Assembly (NCBI GenBank): GCA_949297785.1
Contig: CASFTW010000017.1
Location: 1-42,978, forward strand
DNA length: 42,978 nt
DNA from: an uncultured Spirochaetales bacterium
GTDB lineage: Bacteria > Spirochaetota > Spirochaetia > Sphaerochaetales > Sphaerochaetaceae
Reading direction: 5' to 3'
In this document: piece by piece, positions 9,219-17,661 of the stretch
Layout: each line of letters starts with the position of its first letter
Position numbering within the stretch: the stretch's first letter is position 1
Program-made: the position numbers and the translations under genes
Notes under the pieces: generated by a model
What the model was told of the DNA's origin: nothing
The model's database searches: none
Seen by the model: the letters and a program-made list of their open reading frames with translations, nothing else

Positions 9219-9595
9219 TGCAGATATATTTTCTAACACTCGCATATTATGTGTTCACAATATTGATTCTCCTGCTGGACGAGTACAGGCTCCAGCTCGG
9301 ATTCATGTTCAAGCTCAAGCATTATCTTATCGTGAAAAGGGAAATGAGGCTGTTTTTCTTTTTCTCCGGCATTGTGCTCTGTCTTCTCAATCTTTTCTTC
9401 CCTGTATATCCGGGACCGGTGCTGGCCGGGGATCTTTTTCCTGCAGTCGTATGTTTTTTCATTGCTCTTTATTACGTACGTTATGCAAAGGAAGACAGGA
9501 AGACATATCTGAAAGCAAGTGACAAAACCTGTGCCGTTGCACTTGCAGTTTTCTCCCTTATTCATTTTTTCTTTCCAAATCTGGTATTGTTCTGA
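9218..9595 (+). CDS. small four-helix membrane protein, unknown function
   Basis: 125 residues with four hydrophobic segments (about 3-20, 44-62, 70-88, 103-122) and short loops. The ATG overlaps the stop codon of the hydrate-repair gene, so the two are translationally coupled. No family is recognised. The position between two metabolite-repair enzymes is the only hint of function. Confidence 0.7.
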   Translation: MQIYFLTLAYYVFTILILLLDEYRLQLGFMFKLKHYLIVKREMRLFFFFSGIVLCLLNLFFPVYPGPVLAGDLFPAVVCFFIALYYVRYAKEDRKTYLKASDKTCAVALAVFSLIHFFFPNLVLF

Positions 9596-9608
9596 TCAGG
9601 AGGCAGTG

Positions 9609-10001
9609 ATGAATGAAAGAGTGACCACCGCAGGAATTGTCGAAAAAGACGGAAAGTATCTTCTCGGATGCAGGAATACCGAAGGAAGCGTGAACAATGA
9701 GAAATGGGAATTCATAGGCGGCAAGAACCGCTGGGGGGAGAGTGAGAAAGATACGCTTAAGAGAGAATTCATGGAGGAACTCGGAGTGTCTGTTTCTGTA
9801 GGGGATCTTGCTGCGCAGGTCGATTTCACAAATAAGGACACCCTGTACCATCTGAAGGCCTATTATGTTTATCCTGATTCGGAAGATTTCATCCTCAGTG
9901 TTCACAGCAGTCTTTCCTATTTCACGCTTATGGAGATGGAAGGACTGGATATGGTGAATTCCGATAAGGAAATTGTGAGGATTTTGGGTAAATCGGTATG
10001 A
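9609..10001 (+). CDS. Nudix hydrolase, nucleotide-pool sanitising type
   Basis: 130 residues. A complete Nudix box lies at about residues 37-59: G, five residues, E, seven residues, then REFMEELGV. This matches the consensus for divalent-metal-dependent hydrolysis of nucleoside diphosphate derivatives. Length and N-terminus (TTAGIVEKDGKYLLGCRN) resemble MutT and CTP-pyrophosphohydrolase-like members that remove oxidised or unusual nucleotides. AGGAGG lies five bases before the ATG at 9609. It follows the membrane protein by 13 bases, so it is probably in the same operon. The exact substrate cannot be read from sequence. Confidence 0.9.
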   Translation: MNERVTTAGIVEKDGKYLLGCRNTEGSVNNEKWEFIGGKNRWGESEKDTLKREFMEELGVSVSVGDLAAQVDFTNKDTLYHLKAYYVYPDSEDFILSVHSSLSYFTLMEMEGLDMVNSDKEIVRILGKSV

Positions 10002-10072
10002 TAGCAACTTTACTTTTTTTTCCGATAAGAATAATTTGACAGCAAATACAGGAATTTGCAGGGAGGTTTAAA

Positions 10073-11101
10073 ATGGAGAAGAAAAATATCGAATGGGGGA
10101 AGATAGGATTCGGCTATATCAGAACGGATTACCGCTATTCAAGGCACTGGGAAAACGGGCAGTGGGATGAAGGCGGCCTGACTGACAAGGCAGATGTCAC
10201 AATCAGCGAGTGTGCCGGTGCGCTTCAGTATGCACAGACAGGCTTTGAAGGCCTCAAGGTCTATGAGACAAAGAACGGTGATATCGTCGCCTTCCGTCCT
10301 GATCTCAATGCTGAGCGTCTTCAGAGCACATGTGACCGTCTCATCATGCCGAAGATATCAACGGAGGATTTCATCAAGGCTCTTGATGAACTTGTAAAAG
10401 CCAATCTCGGCTACGTTCCTCCATTCGGAAGCGGAGCAACCCTTTATATCAGGCCGTTCATTTACGGCTGCGGACCGGTTATCGGGGTGGCACCGTCCCC
10501 ATCATATGAATTCAGGATGTTCTGTACTCCCGTAGGACCTTATTTCAAAGGCGGCATCAAACCTATCAGGATCATGCTTTCCGATTTTGACAGAGCCGCA
10601 CCGCATGGAACCGGAAACATAAAGGCGGGTCTCAACTATGCAATGAGTCTCTATCCGGGTGAATATGCTCATAAGCAGGGATACAGCGAGAACATGTATC
10701 TTGATGCAGCAACGAGAACATACGTTGAGGAGACAGGAGGTGCCAACTTCCTGTTTGTCTCAGCAGACGGAAAGAAGGTCGTGACTCCGAAGTCTGACTC
10801 AATCCTGCCTTCAATCACGAGAAGGTCTCTTACTGTAATAGCAAAAGATTATCTTGGTCTTGAAGTTGAGGAGCGTCCTGTAAGATTTGACGAGATCACA
10901 TCTTTCAGTGAATGCGGACTGTGCGGCACTGCAGCTGTAATAAGCCCTGTCGGCCTCATTCATACGAAGGAAAAGGATATCATGATTCCAAGCGGCATGG
11001 ATGAGATGGGACCGGTTCTCACAAAGCTCAGAGAGACAATCACCGGTATCCAGATGGGTGAGATTGAAGGCCCTGCTGGCTGGGTTCACAAGATCTGCTG
11101 A
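10073..11101 (+). CDS. ilvE: branched-chain amino acid aminotransferase
   Basis: 342 residues, class IV PLP aminotransferase of the longer BCAT form. It transfers the amino group between glutamate and the keto acids of leucine, isoleucine and valine. The PLP lysine is K184 in GNIKAGLNYA. The motif YVEETGGANFLFV and the CGLCGTAA segment are typical of the family. GGGAGG precedes the ATG by seven bases. It lies 71 bases after the Nudix gene and ends at a strong terminator. Confidence 0.95.
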   Translation: MEKKNIEWGKIGFGYIRTDYRYSRHWENGQWDEGGLTDKADVTISECAGALQYAQTGFEGLKVYETKNGDIVAFRPDLNAERLQSTCDRLIMPKISTEDFIKALDELVKANLGYVPPFGSGATLYIRPFIYGCGPVIGVAPSPSYEFRMFCTPVGPYFKGGIKPIRIMLSDFDRAAPHGTGNIKAGLNYAMSLYPGEYAHKQGYSENMYLDAATRTYVEETGGANFLFVSADGKKVVTPKSDSILPSITRRSLTVIAKDYLGLEVEERPVRFDEITSFSECGLCGTAAVISPVGLIHTKEKDIMIPSGMDEMGPVLTKLRETITGIQMGEIEGPAGWVHKIC

Positions 11102-11123
11102 TTATCCTTTTATCCTGACTGTC

Positions 11124-11160
11124 AATCTGCTTCCTGAAAAAGAGGAAGCAGATTTTTTTA
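11124..11160 (+). terminator. terminator of ilvE
   Basis: Twelve-pair perfect stem AATCTGCTTCCT/AGGAAGCAGATT (11124-11135 with 11143-11154) followed by five T. Confidence 0.95.
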
Positions 11161-11162
11161 TA

Positions 11163-11190
11163 AAAAGACTGCCGGAATAAAATCCGGCAG
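11163..11190 (-). terminator. terminator of the glgA-glgC operon
   Basis: Eight-pair stem CTGCCGGA/TCCGGCAG (11169-11176 with 11183-11190). On the minus strand it is followed by CTTTTTA. It lies 22 bases after the glgC stop. Confidence 0.9.
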
Positions 11191-11211
11191 CACAAGAGTG
11201 ATGAAGACGGT

Positions 11212-12510
11212 TTACATTACAGTGCCGTTCTTGATGACTGCATTCTTGTTGATGACGATGATGCCGTCATGAACTGAATACATCTCATAGTCGCCTTCTG
11301 GACGCGGGATGTCATCAATACCGATTCTGCAGCCGTCACCGATTCTCACATTCTGGTCGATGATTGCCTTTCTGATAATGGTTCCCTTTCCGATACCGAT
11401 ATTCGGGATACCTTTACGTGCATTCTCGATCTTCTCTTCTTCTGTTTCGTAGCGGCTGGCACCCATGCAGTATACACCGTCAAGCGATGCACCGGACTCG
11501 ATGATGGTTCTGACACCTACAATCGAGTTCACGATATATGCATTTGTGATGATTGAGCCTTCGCTTGCAAGAGAGTAGGAGATGTTGCAGAAGTTCATCT
11601 TGGTTGCCGGCAGGTGGCGGCGGTGCGTATAGATGGGCATTTCCTCATTATAGAAGTTGAAGCTCGGATTGATGGAGGCGAGGTTGAGGTTTGTCTCATA
11701 GAATGCCTTGATCGTTCCGATATCTTCCCAGAAGTCGTCAAAGAGATATGCTGCAACCGGACGGGTCTTAATGACTTCGGGAATGATTTCCTTGCCGAAG
11801 TCTGTCTCATCATTGTTGAGTACTTCTTCCATGACCTTTGCGTTGAAGATATAGATACCCATTGATGCAAGATATTCGTTTGAAGCACTCACATCCTGCT
11901 TGAGCTGATCCTGCATCAGCTTGTTCGGAACCTTGTACTGTGAGATGTCCATGTCCGGAGCCGGCTTTTCATAGAATGCCTTGATCATGCCGTTCTCATC
12001 AGCTCCGATGATTCCAAGTCCCGTTGCCTGCTGTCTGCTGATCGGTTTTGCTGCAATCGTGAGATCTGCACCTGCCTTGATATGGCGGTCGAGCATGAGC
12101 TGGAAATCCATGCTGTACAGCTGGTCACCTGAAAGAATGATGTAGTAATCAGCCTCATGGTCAGAGAAATGCTTGAGGTTCTTTCTGACTGCGTCAGCAG
12201 TTCCCTGATACCAGCTTTCAGAAGCATATGTCTGCTCGGCAGCGAGTATTTCAACGAATCCGCCGGAGAACTGGTCGAACTGGTATGTGTTGACGATGTG
12301 GTTATGAAGTGATGCAGTATTGAACTGTGTCAGAACATAAATCTTGTTCACTCCGCTGTTGAGACAGTTGGAGATAGGGATATCGACGAGACGGTACTTG
12401 CCGGCAAAAGGAACAGCTGGCTTGGATCTGTCCATGGTAAGCGGATAAAGTCTCGTGCCTCTGCCTCCGCCCAGAATGATGGCGATGACTTTCTTTCCTT
12501 TTTGACTCAT
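11212..12510 (-). CDS. glgC: glucose-1-phosphate adenylyltransferase (ADP-glucose pyrophosphorylase)
   Basis: 432 residues. Makes ADP-glucose, the first committed step of glycogen synthesis. The N-terminal nucleotidyltransferase motif GGGRGTRLYPLT and the downstream SKPAVPFAGKYRLVDIPISN are diagnostic. The C-terminal part (about 300-432) is a left-handed beta-helix with isoleucine-rich hexapeptides. GGAGG lies nine bases before the ATG, inside the end of glgA. The gene overlaps glgA by four bases (ATGA), so they are co-transcribed and coupled. Confidence 0.95.
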   Translation of the reverse strand: MSQKGKKVIAIILGGGRGTRLYPLTMDRSKPAVPFAGKYRLVDIPISNCLNSGVNKIYVLTQFNTASLHNHIVNTYQFDQFSGGFVEILAAEQTYASESWYQGTADAVRKNLKHFSDHEADYYIILSGDQLYSMDFQLMLDRHIKAGADLTIAAKPISRQQATGLGIIGADENGMIKAFYEKPAPDMDISQYKVPNKLMQDQLKQDVSASNEYLASMGIYIFNAKVMEEVLNNDETDFGKEIIPEVIKTRPVAAYLFDDFWEDIGTIKAFYETNLNLASINPSFNFYNEEMPIYTHRRHLPATKMNFCNISYSLASEGSIITNAYIVNSIVGVRTIIESGASLDGVYCMGASRYETEEEKIENARKGIPNIGIGKGTIIRKAIIDQNVRIGDGCRIGIDDIPRPEGDYEMYSVHDGIIVINKNAVIKNGTVM

Positions 12511-13943
12511 AATTGGTTTCCTCCTAAAGTTTTTCTATATATTTCTTCATATTGTTGCGCGGATTTGGTCCAGGAGAAGTCTTCCTTCATGCCGTTGAGC
12601 ATGCAGGCCTTCATTCCTTCCTTGTCGCTGTAGTAGAATTCTACAGCTCTGTTCACCGTATCCACGATCTCATCTGAGTAGACATTGCTGAAAAGGAAAC
12701 CGTCTGCCTTGTCTTTTCCTTCGCTGATGTCATGGATCGTGTCGTTCAGGCCCCCTGTCCTGTGAGCGATGGGAAGCGTACCGTATCTGAGAGAGTACAT
12801 CTGATTCAGGCCGCACGGCTCATATTTGCTAGGCATGAGGAAGAAATCCGAAGCCGCCTCTACAAGATGTGACAATGCCTGCGAGAACACTATGTTGACA
12901 GAAATGTTCTTGTATTTCATCGCAATGTCTTTCAGCTTTGTCTCGTATCTCTTGTCGCCTGTTCCTATGATGATGAACTGACAGCGGTTTGAGGAGAGAA
13001 TCTGCTCAAGTGCACAAGGAGAACCTTCAAGAAGGGGACCGAAACCTTTCTGCTCGGCAAGCCTTGAGATCATTGCGATCAATGGCTTTTCCGGTTCGAC
13101 GTTGAGACCGAACTGGATCTGGGCTCTTTCCTTGAGCTTTGCCTTTCCGCTCAGATCACTGATGCTGAAATGGTCTTTGAAGAAAGCATCGGTTTCCGGA
13201 TTCCATTCTTCTGTATCAATTCCGTTTATGATACCGTACAGTCTTGAGTTCCTGCTTCTGAGCAGGTCATCGATGCCGCAGCCTTGCTCCCTTGTCTGGA
13301 TTTCCCCTGCATATGTGGGACTGACAGTGGTGATGGCATCAGCATATTCCACTCCTGTCTTCAGCATGTTGAAGCATTTTGTGAGACCGGTGCCGGAAAG
13401 CATTTTACCGGTCGGCCTGAATGAGGCTGAAAGCGCATCATAACGCGGGAATTCTCCCATATAGGCGAGGTTATGTATTGTAAATACCGTTTTACAATCC
13501 AGTCTGCTTTCCTTTGCAAGGTAGCATGCAAGTCCTGCTGTCCAGTCATGGCAGTGAAGTATGTCTGCATGCATGTCTTCTGCTATTTTCACGGCTGTCT
13601 TGCACATCAGTGCGTAACGGTAGAAATTGTCGCTGTATGGCGAAAATGAAGAATCTCCGTATATTCCGTTCCTCTGTGTATAAAGAGGGTGGCAGAGTGC
13701 AAGATATGTCACATTCTCGACTTTTCTGGAGAGAATTTTCACCGTTTCCGTTCTGTCCAGCATCTTGATTTCATATTCACCATGCTCTGTGAATCCTGAT
13801 GCATTTATGGAACCGTAAAGGGGCATGACGATGCTCACTTCGTTATTTGAAGAGAGCGCGCCGGATAATGCTCCGACAACATCCGCAAGTCCTCCTGATT
13901 TGGAGAATGGGACTGTTTCAGATGTGAGCATCAAGATTTTCAT
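12507..13943 (-). CDS. glgA: glycogen synthase (ADP-glucose type)
   Basis: 478 residues, GT5 family. Extends alpha-1,4-glucan from ADP-glucose. The N-terminal KSGGLADVVGAL binds the glucosyl donor. The C-terminal half carries the catalytic Glu region PSKYEPCGLNQ. First gene of the glgA-glgC pair. No Shine-Dalgarno sequence precedes the ATG; instead a -10 box ends seven bases before it, so the message is probably leaderless. Confidence 0.95.
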   Translation of the reverse strand: MKILMLTSETVPFSKSGGLADVVGALSGALSSNNEVSIVMPLYGSINASGFTEHGEYEIKMLDRTETVKILSRKVENVTYLALCHPLYTQRNGIYGDSSFSPYSDNFYRYALMCKTAVKIAEDMHADILHCHDWTAGLACYLAKESRLDCKTVFTIHNLAYMGEFPRYDALSASFRPTGKMLSGTGLTKCFNMLKTGVEYADAITTVSPTYAGEIQTREQGCGIDDLLRSRNSRLYGIINGIDTEEWNPETDAFFKDHFSISDLSGKAKLKERAQIQFGLNVEPEKPLIAMISRLAEQKGFGPLLEGSPCALEQILSSNRCQFIIIGTGDKRYETKLKDIAMKYKNISVNIVFSQALSHLVEAASDFFLMPSKYEPCGLNQMYSLRYGTLPIAHRTGGLNDTIHDISEGKDKADGFLFSNVYSDEIVDTVNRAVEFYYSDKEGMKACMLNGMKEDFSWTKSAQQYEEIYRKTLGGNQL

Positions 13944-13950
13944 ATGTCTA

Positions 13951-13979
13951 ATTACAACTCACAAGAGCTCTCAAGTCAA
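13951..13979 (-). promoter_or_regulatory. glgA promoter, probably leaderless
   Basis: On the minus strand TTGACT (13974-13979), 17 bases, TGTAAT (13951-13956), then seven bases to the ATG. It starts immediately after the trxB terminator. Confidence 0.6.
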
Positions 13980-13980
13980 G

Positions 13981-14007
13981 AAGAAAAGAGGCTCCCAGGC
14001 CTCTTTT
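13981..14007 (-). terminator. terminator of the TPR-tsaE-tsaB-trxB operon
   Basis: Nine-pair stem AAAAGAGGC/GCCTCTTTT (13984-13992 with 13999-14007), followed on the minus strand by TTTTCTTCTT. Confidence 0.88.
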
Positions 14008-14043
14008 CTGAACATATTCATAAGTGGTTTTCAGGACTTTCCG

Positions 14044-14949
14044 TCAAAGACCGGAAATGTATTCATCCGCTCCATGTGCGGCGATTGCACCGTCCCCTGC
14101 AGCAGTGACAACCTGGCGGAACGGAGTTGTCCTGACATCTCCGCATGCAAATATGCCGGGCAGGCTTGTTTCCATTTTTGCATCTGTCACTATGAAACCC
14201 TGACTGTCAAGTTCGACAAGGTCTTTCACAATGCCGCTTGACGGAATTATACCGGTGAAGATGAATATGCCGTCGCAGGTGAGGGCCGTACCGTCATCAA
14301 GGGTCACGGAGGTGACTTTGCTGCCGTCCCCGTTGATCTGTTTCACTGTGTGGGGAGTTACGATTTCAATATTGCTGCAGGCCCTGACTCTGTCCTGAAG
14401 GACTTTCTGCGCCCTGAATTCGTTTCTCCTGTGCACCAGATAAACCTTGCTGCAAAGCTTTGAAAGATAGAGCGCATCAGTGAGGGCTGTGTCTCCGCCT
14501 CCCACGACAGTCACGGTCTTGTCCCTGAAGAAAGGTCCGTCGCATGTGGCGCAGTAACTTACTCCTCTGCCTTCGTAATCACTTTCTCCCGGAACATCAA
14601 GATGTCTGTGCTTTGCCCCCATTGCCAGGATTACGGCTTTTGCATTCACATCTCCGTCTGCGGTTGTGACAGTGAAACCTTCATCTGCTTTTGAAACGGA
14701 TGAGACTTCGCTGTATTCAATTTCAACTCCGAAGGAGAGTGCCTGCTTCTCCATTTCCTCGGCAAGAGTGAAGCCTGAAACACTTTCCCTGCCGGGGTAG
14801 TTCTCGATTGTGTCAATGAAAAGCAGCTGGCCTCCGGGTGCAGCTGCATCAAGTGCGAGAGTGGAGTATCCTGCACGGGCTGCATAGCCGGCAGCAGACA
14901 GTCCTGCGGCTCCGGCTCCGATGACAACTATGTCATATGATGAATTCAT
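14044..14949 (-). CDS. trxB: thioredoxin reductase
   Basis: 301 residues. Cytoplasmic FAD and NADPH enzyme that reduces thioredoxin. FAD-binding GAGAAG is at residues 11-16, the redox disulphide is CATC (C133, C136), the NADPH-binding site is GGGDTA (150-155), and the second FAD motif is GIFACGDVR. Length is normal. The ATG overlaps the tsaB stop by four bases. Last gene of the operon. Confidence 0.96.
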   Translation of the reverse strand: MNSSYDIVVIGAGAAGLSAAGYAARAGYSTLALDAAAPGGQLLFIDTIENYPGRESVSGFTLAEEMEKQALSFGVEIEYSEVSSVSKADEGFTVTTADGDVNAKAVILAMGAKHRHLDVPGESDYEGRGVSYCATCDGPFFRDKTVTVVGGGDTALTDALYLSKLCSKVYLVHRRNEFRAQKVLQDRVRACSNIEIVTPHTVKQINGDGSKVTSVTLDDGTALTCDGIFIFTGIIPSSGIVKDLVELDSQGFIVTDAKMETSLPGIFACGDVRTTPFRQVVTAAGDGAIAAHGADEYISGL

Positions 14950-15647
14950 TGTCTGTTCTTCTCCTTTGCAAGCAGAGCTTCTTCGGCATCACTGCGTCTT
15001 ATGTAGACAGGACCGGTTCCGATGTCATCCGGACCTTCTTCCTCAAACTGTCTTATTCCCATTTCGATAAGCACTCTGCCAAGCGGCCGTATGCTTATAC
15101 TGTCCATGATAATATTCAATGACGGAAGGTGTTCTTTTATCTGGCAGCTGAATTTTCCGGCATCGGGACCTGTGAGTGCTAGGTTTTTTTCCTTTTCAAT
15201 GAGAGGCAGGATGTCTTCCACATTGCCGTCAATGTTTTCTCCTTCCTTTTTTCCGTTTCTGTACAGGCCGAGATAGTATCTTTTCTTCTTGGCATCAAGC
15301 ACGGCAAGCGTAAGCACGTCGGGAATCATGTATGCGCCGGCAACAGCCTCAAGTGTCGGAACCGATACGAGAGGGATGTTCTTTGCAAGAGAAAAACCTT
15401 TCAAAGTAGCCATTGCGATGCGCAGGGAGGTGAATGATCCCGGTCCTCTTGTACAGACAAGCAGATCCAGATCAGCCACTTTAAGGTTTCTGCGCTCAAG
15501 CATGTATGTTATTTCCTGAAGAAGATCCTCTGAATGCTGGAAGCCGCCTGCTATCATGCGCTCCTCGAATCCCTCTTCACATTTCAATGCGATGTGTAGG
15601 GTGGATGTGGATGTGTCGCAGGCAAGTATGTTCCTGATTTCAGCCAT
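14946..15647 (-). CDS. tsaB: tRNA t6A synthesis protein TsaB
   Basis: 233 residues from the ATG at 15647. That start has GGGAGGA about six bases upstream; an ORF start seven codons earlier has no such site. TsaB is the ASKHA-fold partner that dimerises with TsaD and works with TsaE and TsaC to make N6-threonylcarbamoyladenosine at tRNA position 37. The N-terminal ILACDTSTSTLHIAL and the motif GPGSFTSLRI are characteristic. It overlaps tsaE by eight bases (ATGGCTGA) and trxB by four. Confidence 0.94.
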   Translation of the reverse strand: MAEIRNILACDTSTSTLHIALKCEEGFEERMIAGGFQHSEDLLQEITYMLERRNLKVADLDLLVCTRGPGSFTSLRIAMATLKGFSLAKNIPLVSVPTLEAVAGAYMIPDVLTLAVLDAKKKRYYLGLYRNGKKEGENIDGNVEDILPLIEKEKNLALTGPDAGKFSCQIKEHLPSLNIIMDSISIRPLGRVLIEMGIRQFEEEGPDDIGTGPVYIRRSDAEEALLAKEKNRQ

Positions 15648-16062
15648 ATATTCCTCCCGTGATCTCAATGGTCCTCGTCAGATCCTCATTGATCGTGATC
15701 CTCACATAAATTGTATCATCCGGAAGCATTGATTCTATTTTCTCGCTCCATTCGATCAGCGTGACACCGTCGCTGTAAAGAAAATCCTCACCGCCCATTG
15801 ACTCGAATTCGTCTTCACCGCTGAGACGGTAAAGATCCAGATGATACATCTTCTCTCTTCCATCATATTCCTGAACAAGAGTGAAGGTGGGGCTTACAAT
15901 AGCCTCCTCGATTCCGAGCTGTTTTGCAAATCCTTTTGCGAAAACAGTCTTTCCGGCACCAAGAGAGCCCGTAAGCGATATTACATCGCCTTTCTTTATC
16001 TTTTCAGCGACTTCATATCCGATTTTCTGAGTCTCATCCTCACTGTGCGATAAATACTTCAT
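15640..16062 (-). CDS. tsaE: tRNA t6A synthesis ATPase TsaE
   Basis: 140 residues. P-loop ATPase that regulates the TsaBD complex. Walker A GSLGAGKT, then SPTFTLVQEY and the HLDLYRL motif are typical. It overlaps the TPR gene by four bases and tsaB by eight, so the whole set is translationally coupled. Confidence 0.95.
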   Translation of the reverse strand: MKYLSHSEDETQKIGYEVAEKIKKGDVISLTGSLGAGKTVFAKGFAKQLGIEEAIVSPTFTLVQEYDGREKMYHLDLYRLSGEDEFESMGGEDFLYSDGVTLIEWSEKIESMLPDDTIYVRITINEDLTRTIEITGGIYG

Positions 16063-17309
16063 TCGTCTTCATCCTCTTCAGCATCTTCAGCATGATCATG
16101 ATTGCAGTGCTCTCCATGTTCATGATGGTGATGGTGGTGCTCATGGTCTTTTTCCTTTCCTTCAGGATCATGAACATATTCTTCTCTTATCACCGGACCG
16201 AATTCTTCTCCGGTTTTCTCGGTGTACTCCTTCATCATTGACTGCACCTGTCTGTCTTCCGGTGCGAGGATGCGGCATTTCTCAATCCATTCTTTCGCCA
16301 GATCCCAGTCCTCATCCATCAGATGAAGGAACGCCAGGTTCGAGGCCAGTGTGAGATTCTCTCCGTCAAGGTCGACAGCGGCATCAAGATAGCTTTTCGC
16401 AAGTTCCCTGTTGCCTTTTTCAAGAGCACAGATTGAGAGTTCGTTGTAGATATCTGCGTTGGACTCGCCGCAGGAAATGCACTTGAGAAGGGCTTCTTCC
16501 GCTTCTGCATATCTTTTGAGTTTTCTCAATGCCCATCCCTTGATGAAGTACCCGTGCCATATCCTGGGATTCTTGCTTATGAATTTTTCTATTACTTCCA
16601 GGGCTTTGTCCTCTTCATTGAGCATCATGAAATCATAGGCCTGCTTGATCTCCTGATCTGAATCAAGGCGGAAGGTGACATCGCGCAGCATTTTCTTCAT
16701 TTTCTGCTTTTTCTCACCTTCTTCGGCAACTTTCATGTAACGCTCAAGATAGTCCTGCGCGGTTTCAAGATTGCCAAGATATGTGTGGAACGAACCCAGC
16801 TCACACAGAATATCCTCATTCTCTCCGAACCGCTCAAGCCCGTCTTCCAGTGTATTCAGGCATTTTGTCAGATAGAAATCTTCCGCTTTCTCATCTTTCG
16901 CATCGGCTTCATAGACAGCCCATGACGAATACAGGGTTGCAAGATTTATGCAGCTGGCACTCTGCGGCAGCATATGATATACAGTCAGAAACAGCTGTTC
17001 AGCAAAAGGATAGTCCTTCTGCTTTTCCTTTGTGATTGCAGCGGCATTGAGTTCCTGCACCGCATCCGGCTGACAGGCAAGAACGAAATTCCTGTAATAA
17101 TTGAAATTCTTGTCATTCTCCCTGTATGCGATGACCACAAGCATGCCCGCACATATGGACTCTATTGTAACATCTTCGGCCCTGAGCTGCTCCTGTCCTT
17201 CTTTCAGCTGGACCGGAATCGGGATTGAACTGTCAATTTTGAAACCTGTTATTTTCTCTTCCATGCTTTTGGGAAGACTTATGAATTGGATTGTATCTAA
17301 TTTACTCAT
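16059..17309 (-). CDS. tetratricopeptide-repeat protein with a His-rich tail
   Basis: 416 residues from the ATG at 17309; a longer frame to 17468 runs through non-coding-looking sequence. The N-terminal 60 residues resemble no known domain. About residues 80-360 contain several TPR-like helical pairs, including a clear set at about 230-350 (AWALRKLKRYAEAEEALLKC and following). The last 35 residues are a His/Glu/Asp tail with six consecutive His and a Cys, a likely Zn or Ni binder. First gene of an operon with tsaE, tsaB and trxB. There is no good ribosome site; TATACT ends 11 bases before the ATG. Function unknown; protein-protein scaffolding is likely. Confidence 0.82.
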   Translation of the reverse strand: MSKLDTIQFISLPKSMEEKITGFKIDSSIPIPVQLKEGQEQLRAEDVTIESICAGMLVVIAYRENDKNFNYYRNFVLACQPDAVQELNAAAITKEKQKDYPFAEQLFLTVYHMLPQSASCINLATLYSSWAVYEADAKDEKAEDFYLTKCLNTLEDGLERFGENEDILCELGSFHTYLGNLETAQDYLERYMKVAEEGEKKQKMKKMLRDVTFRLDSDQEIKQAYDFMMLNEEDKALEVIEKFISKNPRIWHGYFIKGWALRKLKRYAEAEEALLKCISCGESNADIYNELSICALEKGNRELAKSYLDAAVDLDGENLTLASNLAFLHLMDEDWDLAKEWIEKCRILAPEDRQVQSMMKEYTEKTGEEFGPVIREEYVHDPEGKEKDHEHHHHHHEHGEHCNHDHAEDAEEDEDE

Positions 17310-17648
17310 TGCAAGAGTGAAGTATATATAGAAAAAACATAATTGAAAAGAAGAAAAGAAAAGCAGTGCTTCTGAACGGATGTCCGGGATGGACAGTGGA
17401 AAATGTTTTGCCTTGCAGTTTAAAAAATAAGACGGGCAGACTGCGTACTCTTGAACCTGTGTGTTCAAGGGGGAGGCCTAGTTGAGCAGGATTTTCTGTT
17501 CCTTTAAACATTGTAAAGAGGTAGGAGCAATTCAGTCCTTCTATTCACCGGTCTCCGTAATTTTAAGTTTGAGCCAAGAGACCTATGCATCTGCCCTATG
17601 ATTAATATAAATCATAAAAAAAGAGTCTTGTAAACTGGTTTTCTGCCT
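17310..17648. other. gene-free region of about 340 bases
   Basis: No credible ORF on either strand. It contains the TPR operon promoter region near 17330, a set of short hairpins listed separately, a 6-pair GGTCTC/GAGACC inverted repeat near 17551-17584, and a TATAAT just before the acetyltransferase gene. Confidence 0.6.
17395..17545 (+). ncRNA. possible small structured RNA
   Basis: A chain of hairpins: CTCTTGAAC/GTTCAAGGG (9 pairs), GAGCAG/CTGTTC (6 pairs) and CTTTA/TAAAG, with a TGTCC/GGACA hairpin just before. Two stems keep pairing on + through G-U but would be C-A on the minus strand, which favours +. No clear promoter or T-run terminator bounds it, and no known RNA family is matched. 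Confidence 0.25.
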
Positions 17649-17654
17649 TATAAT
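17628..17654 (+). promoter_or_regulatory. promoter directly before the acetyltransferase pseudogene
   Basis: Consensus TATAAT (17649-17654) ends seven bases before the ATG at 17662. The best -35 (TTGTAA, 17628-17633) is only 15 bases away, which is short. There is no ribosome site, so a leaderless transcript is likely. Confidence 0.5.
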
Positions 17655-17661
17655 GGACAGT

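Noticed and set aside
10036-10072. Promoter for ilvE from TTGACA at 10036
   Set aside because: No acceptable -10 at 16-19 bases; the gene may be read through from the Nudix gene.
17302-17511. Extended TPR protein or a separate minus-strand ORF upstream of 17309
   Set aside because: Extra residues are hydrophobic and Cys-rich without homology, and cross the likely promoter.
17395-17545. 6S RNA, because of a TTGAAC/GTTCAA hairpin like the E. coli 6S terminal loop
   Set aside because: The long rod with a central bubble that defines 6S cannot be drawn; hairpins are local and in series.
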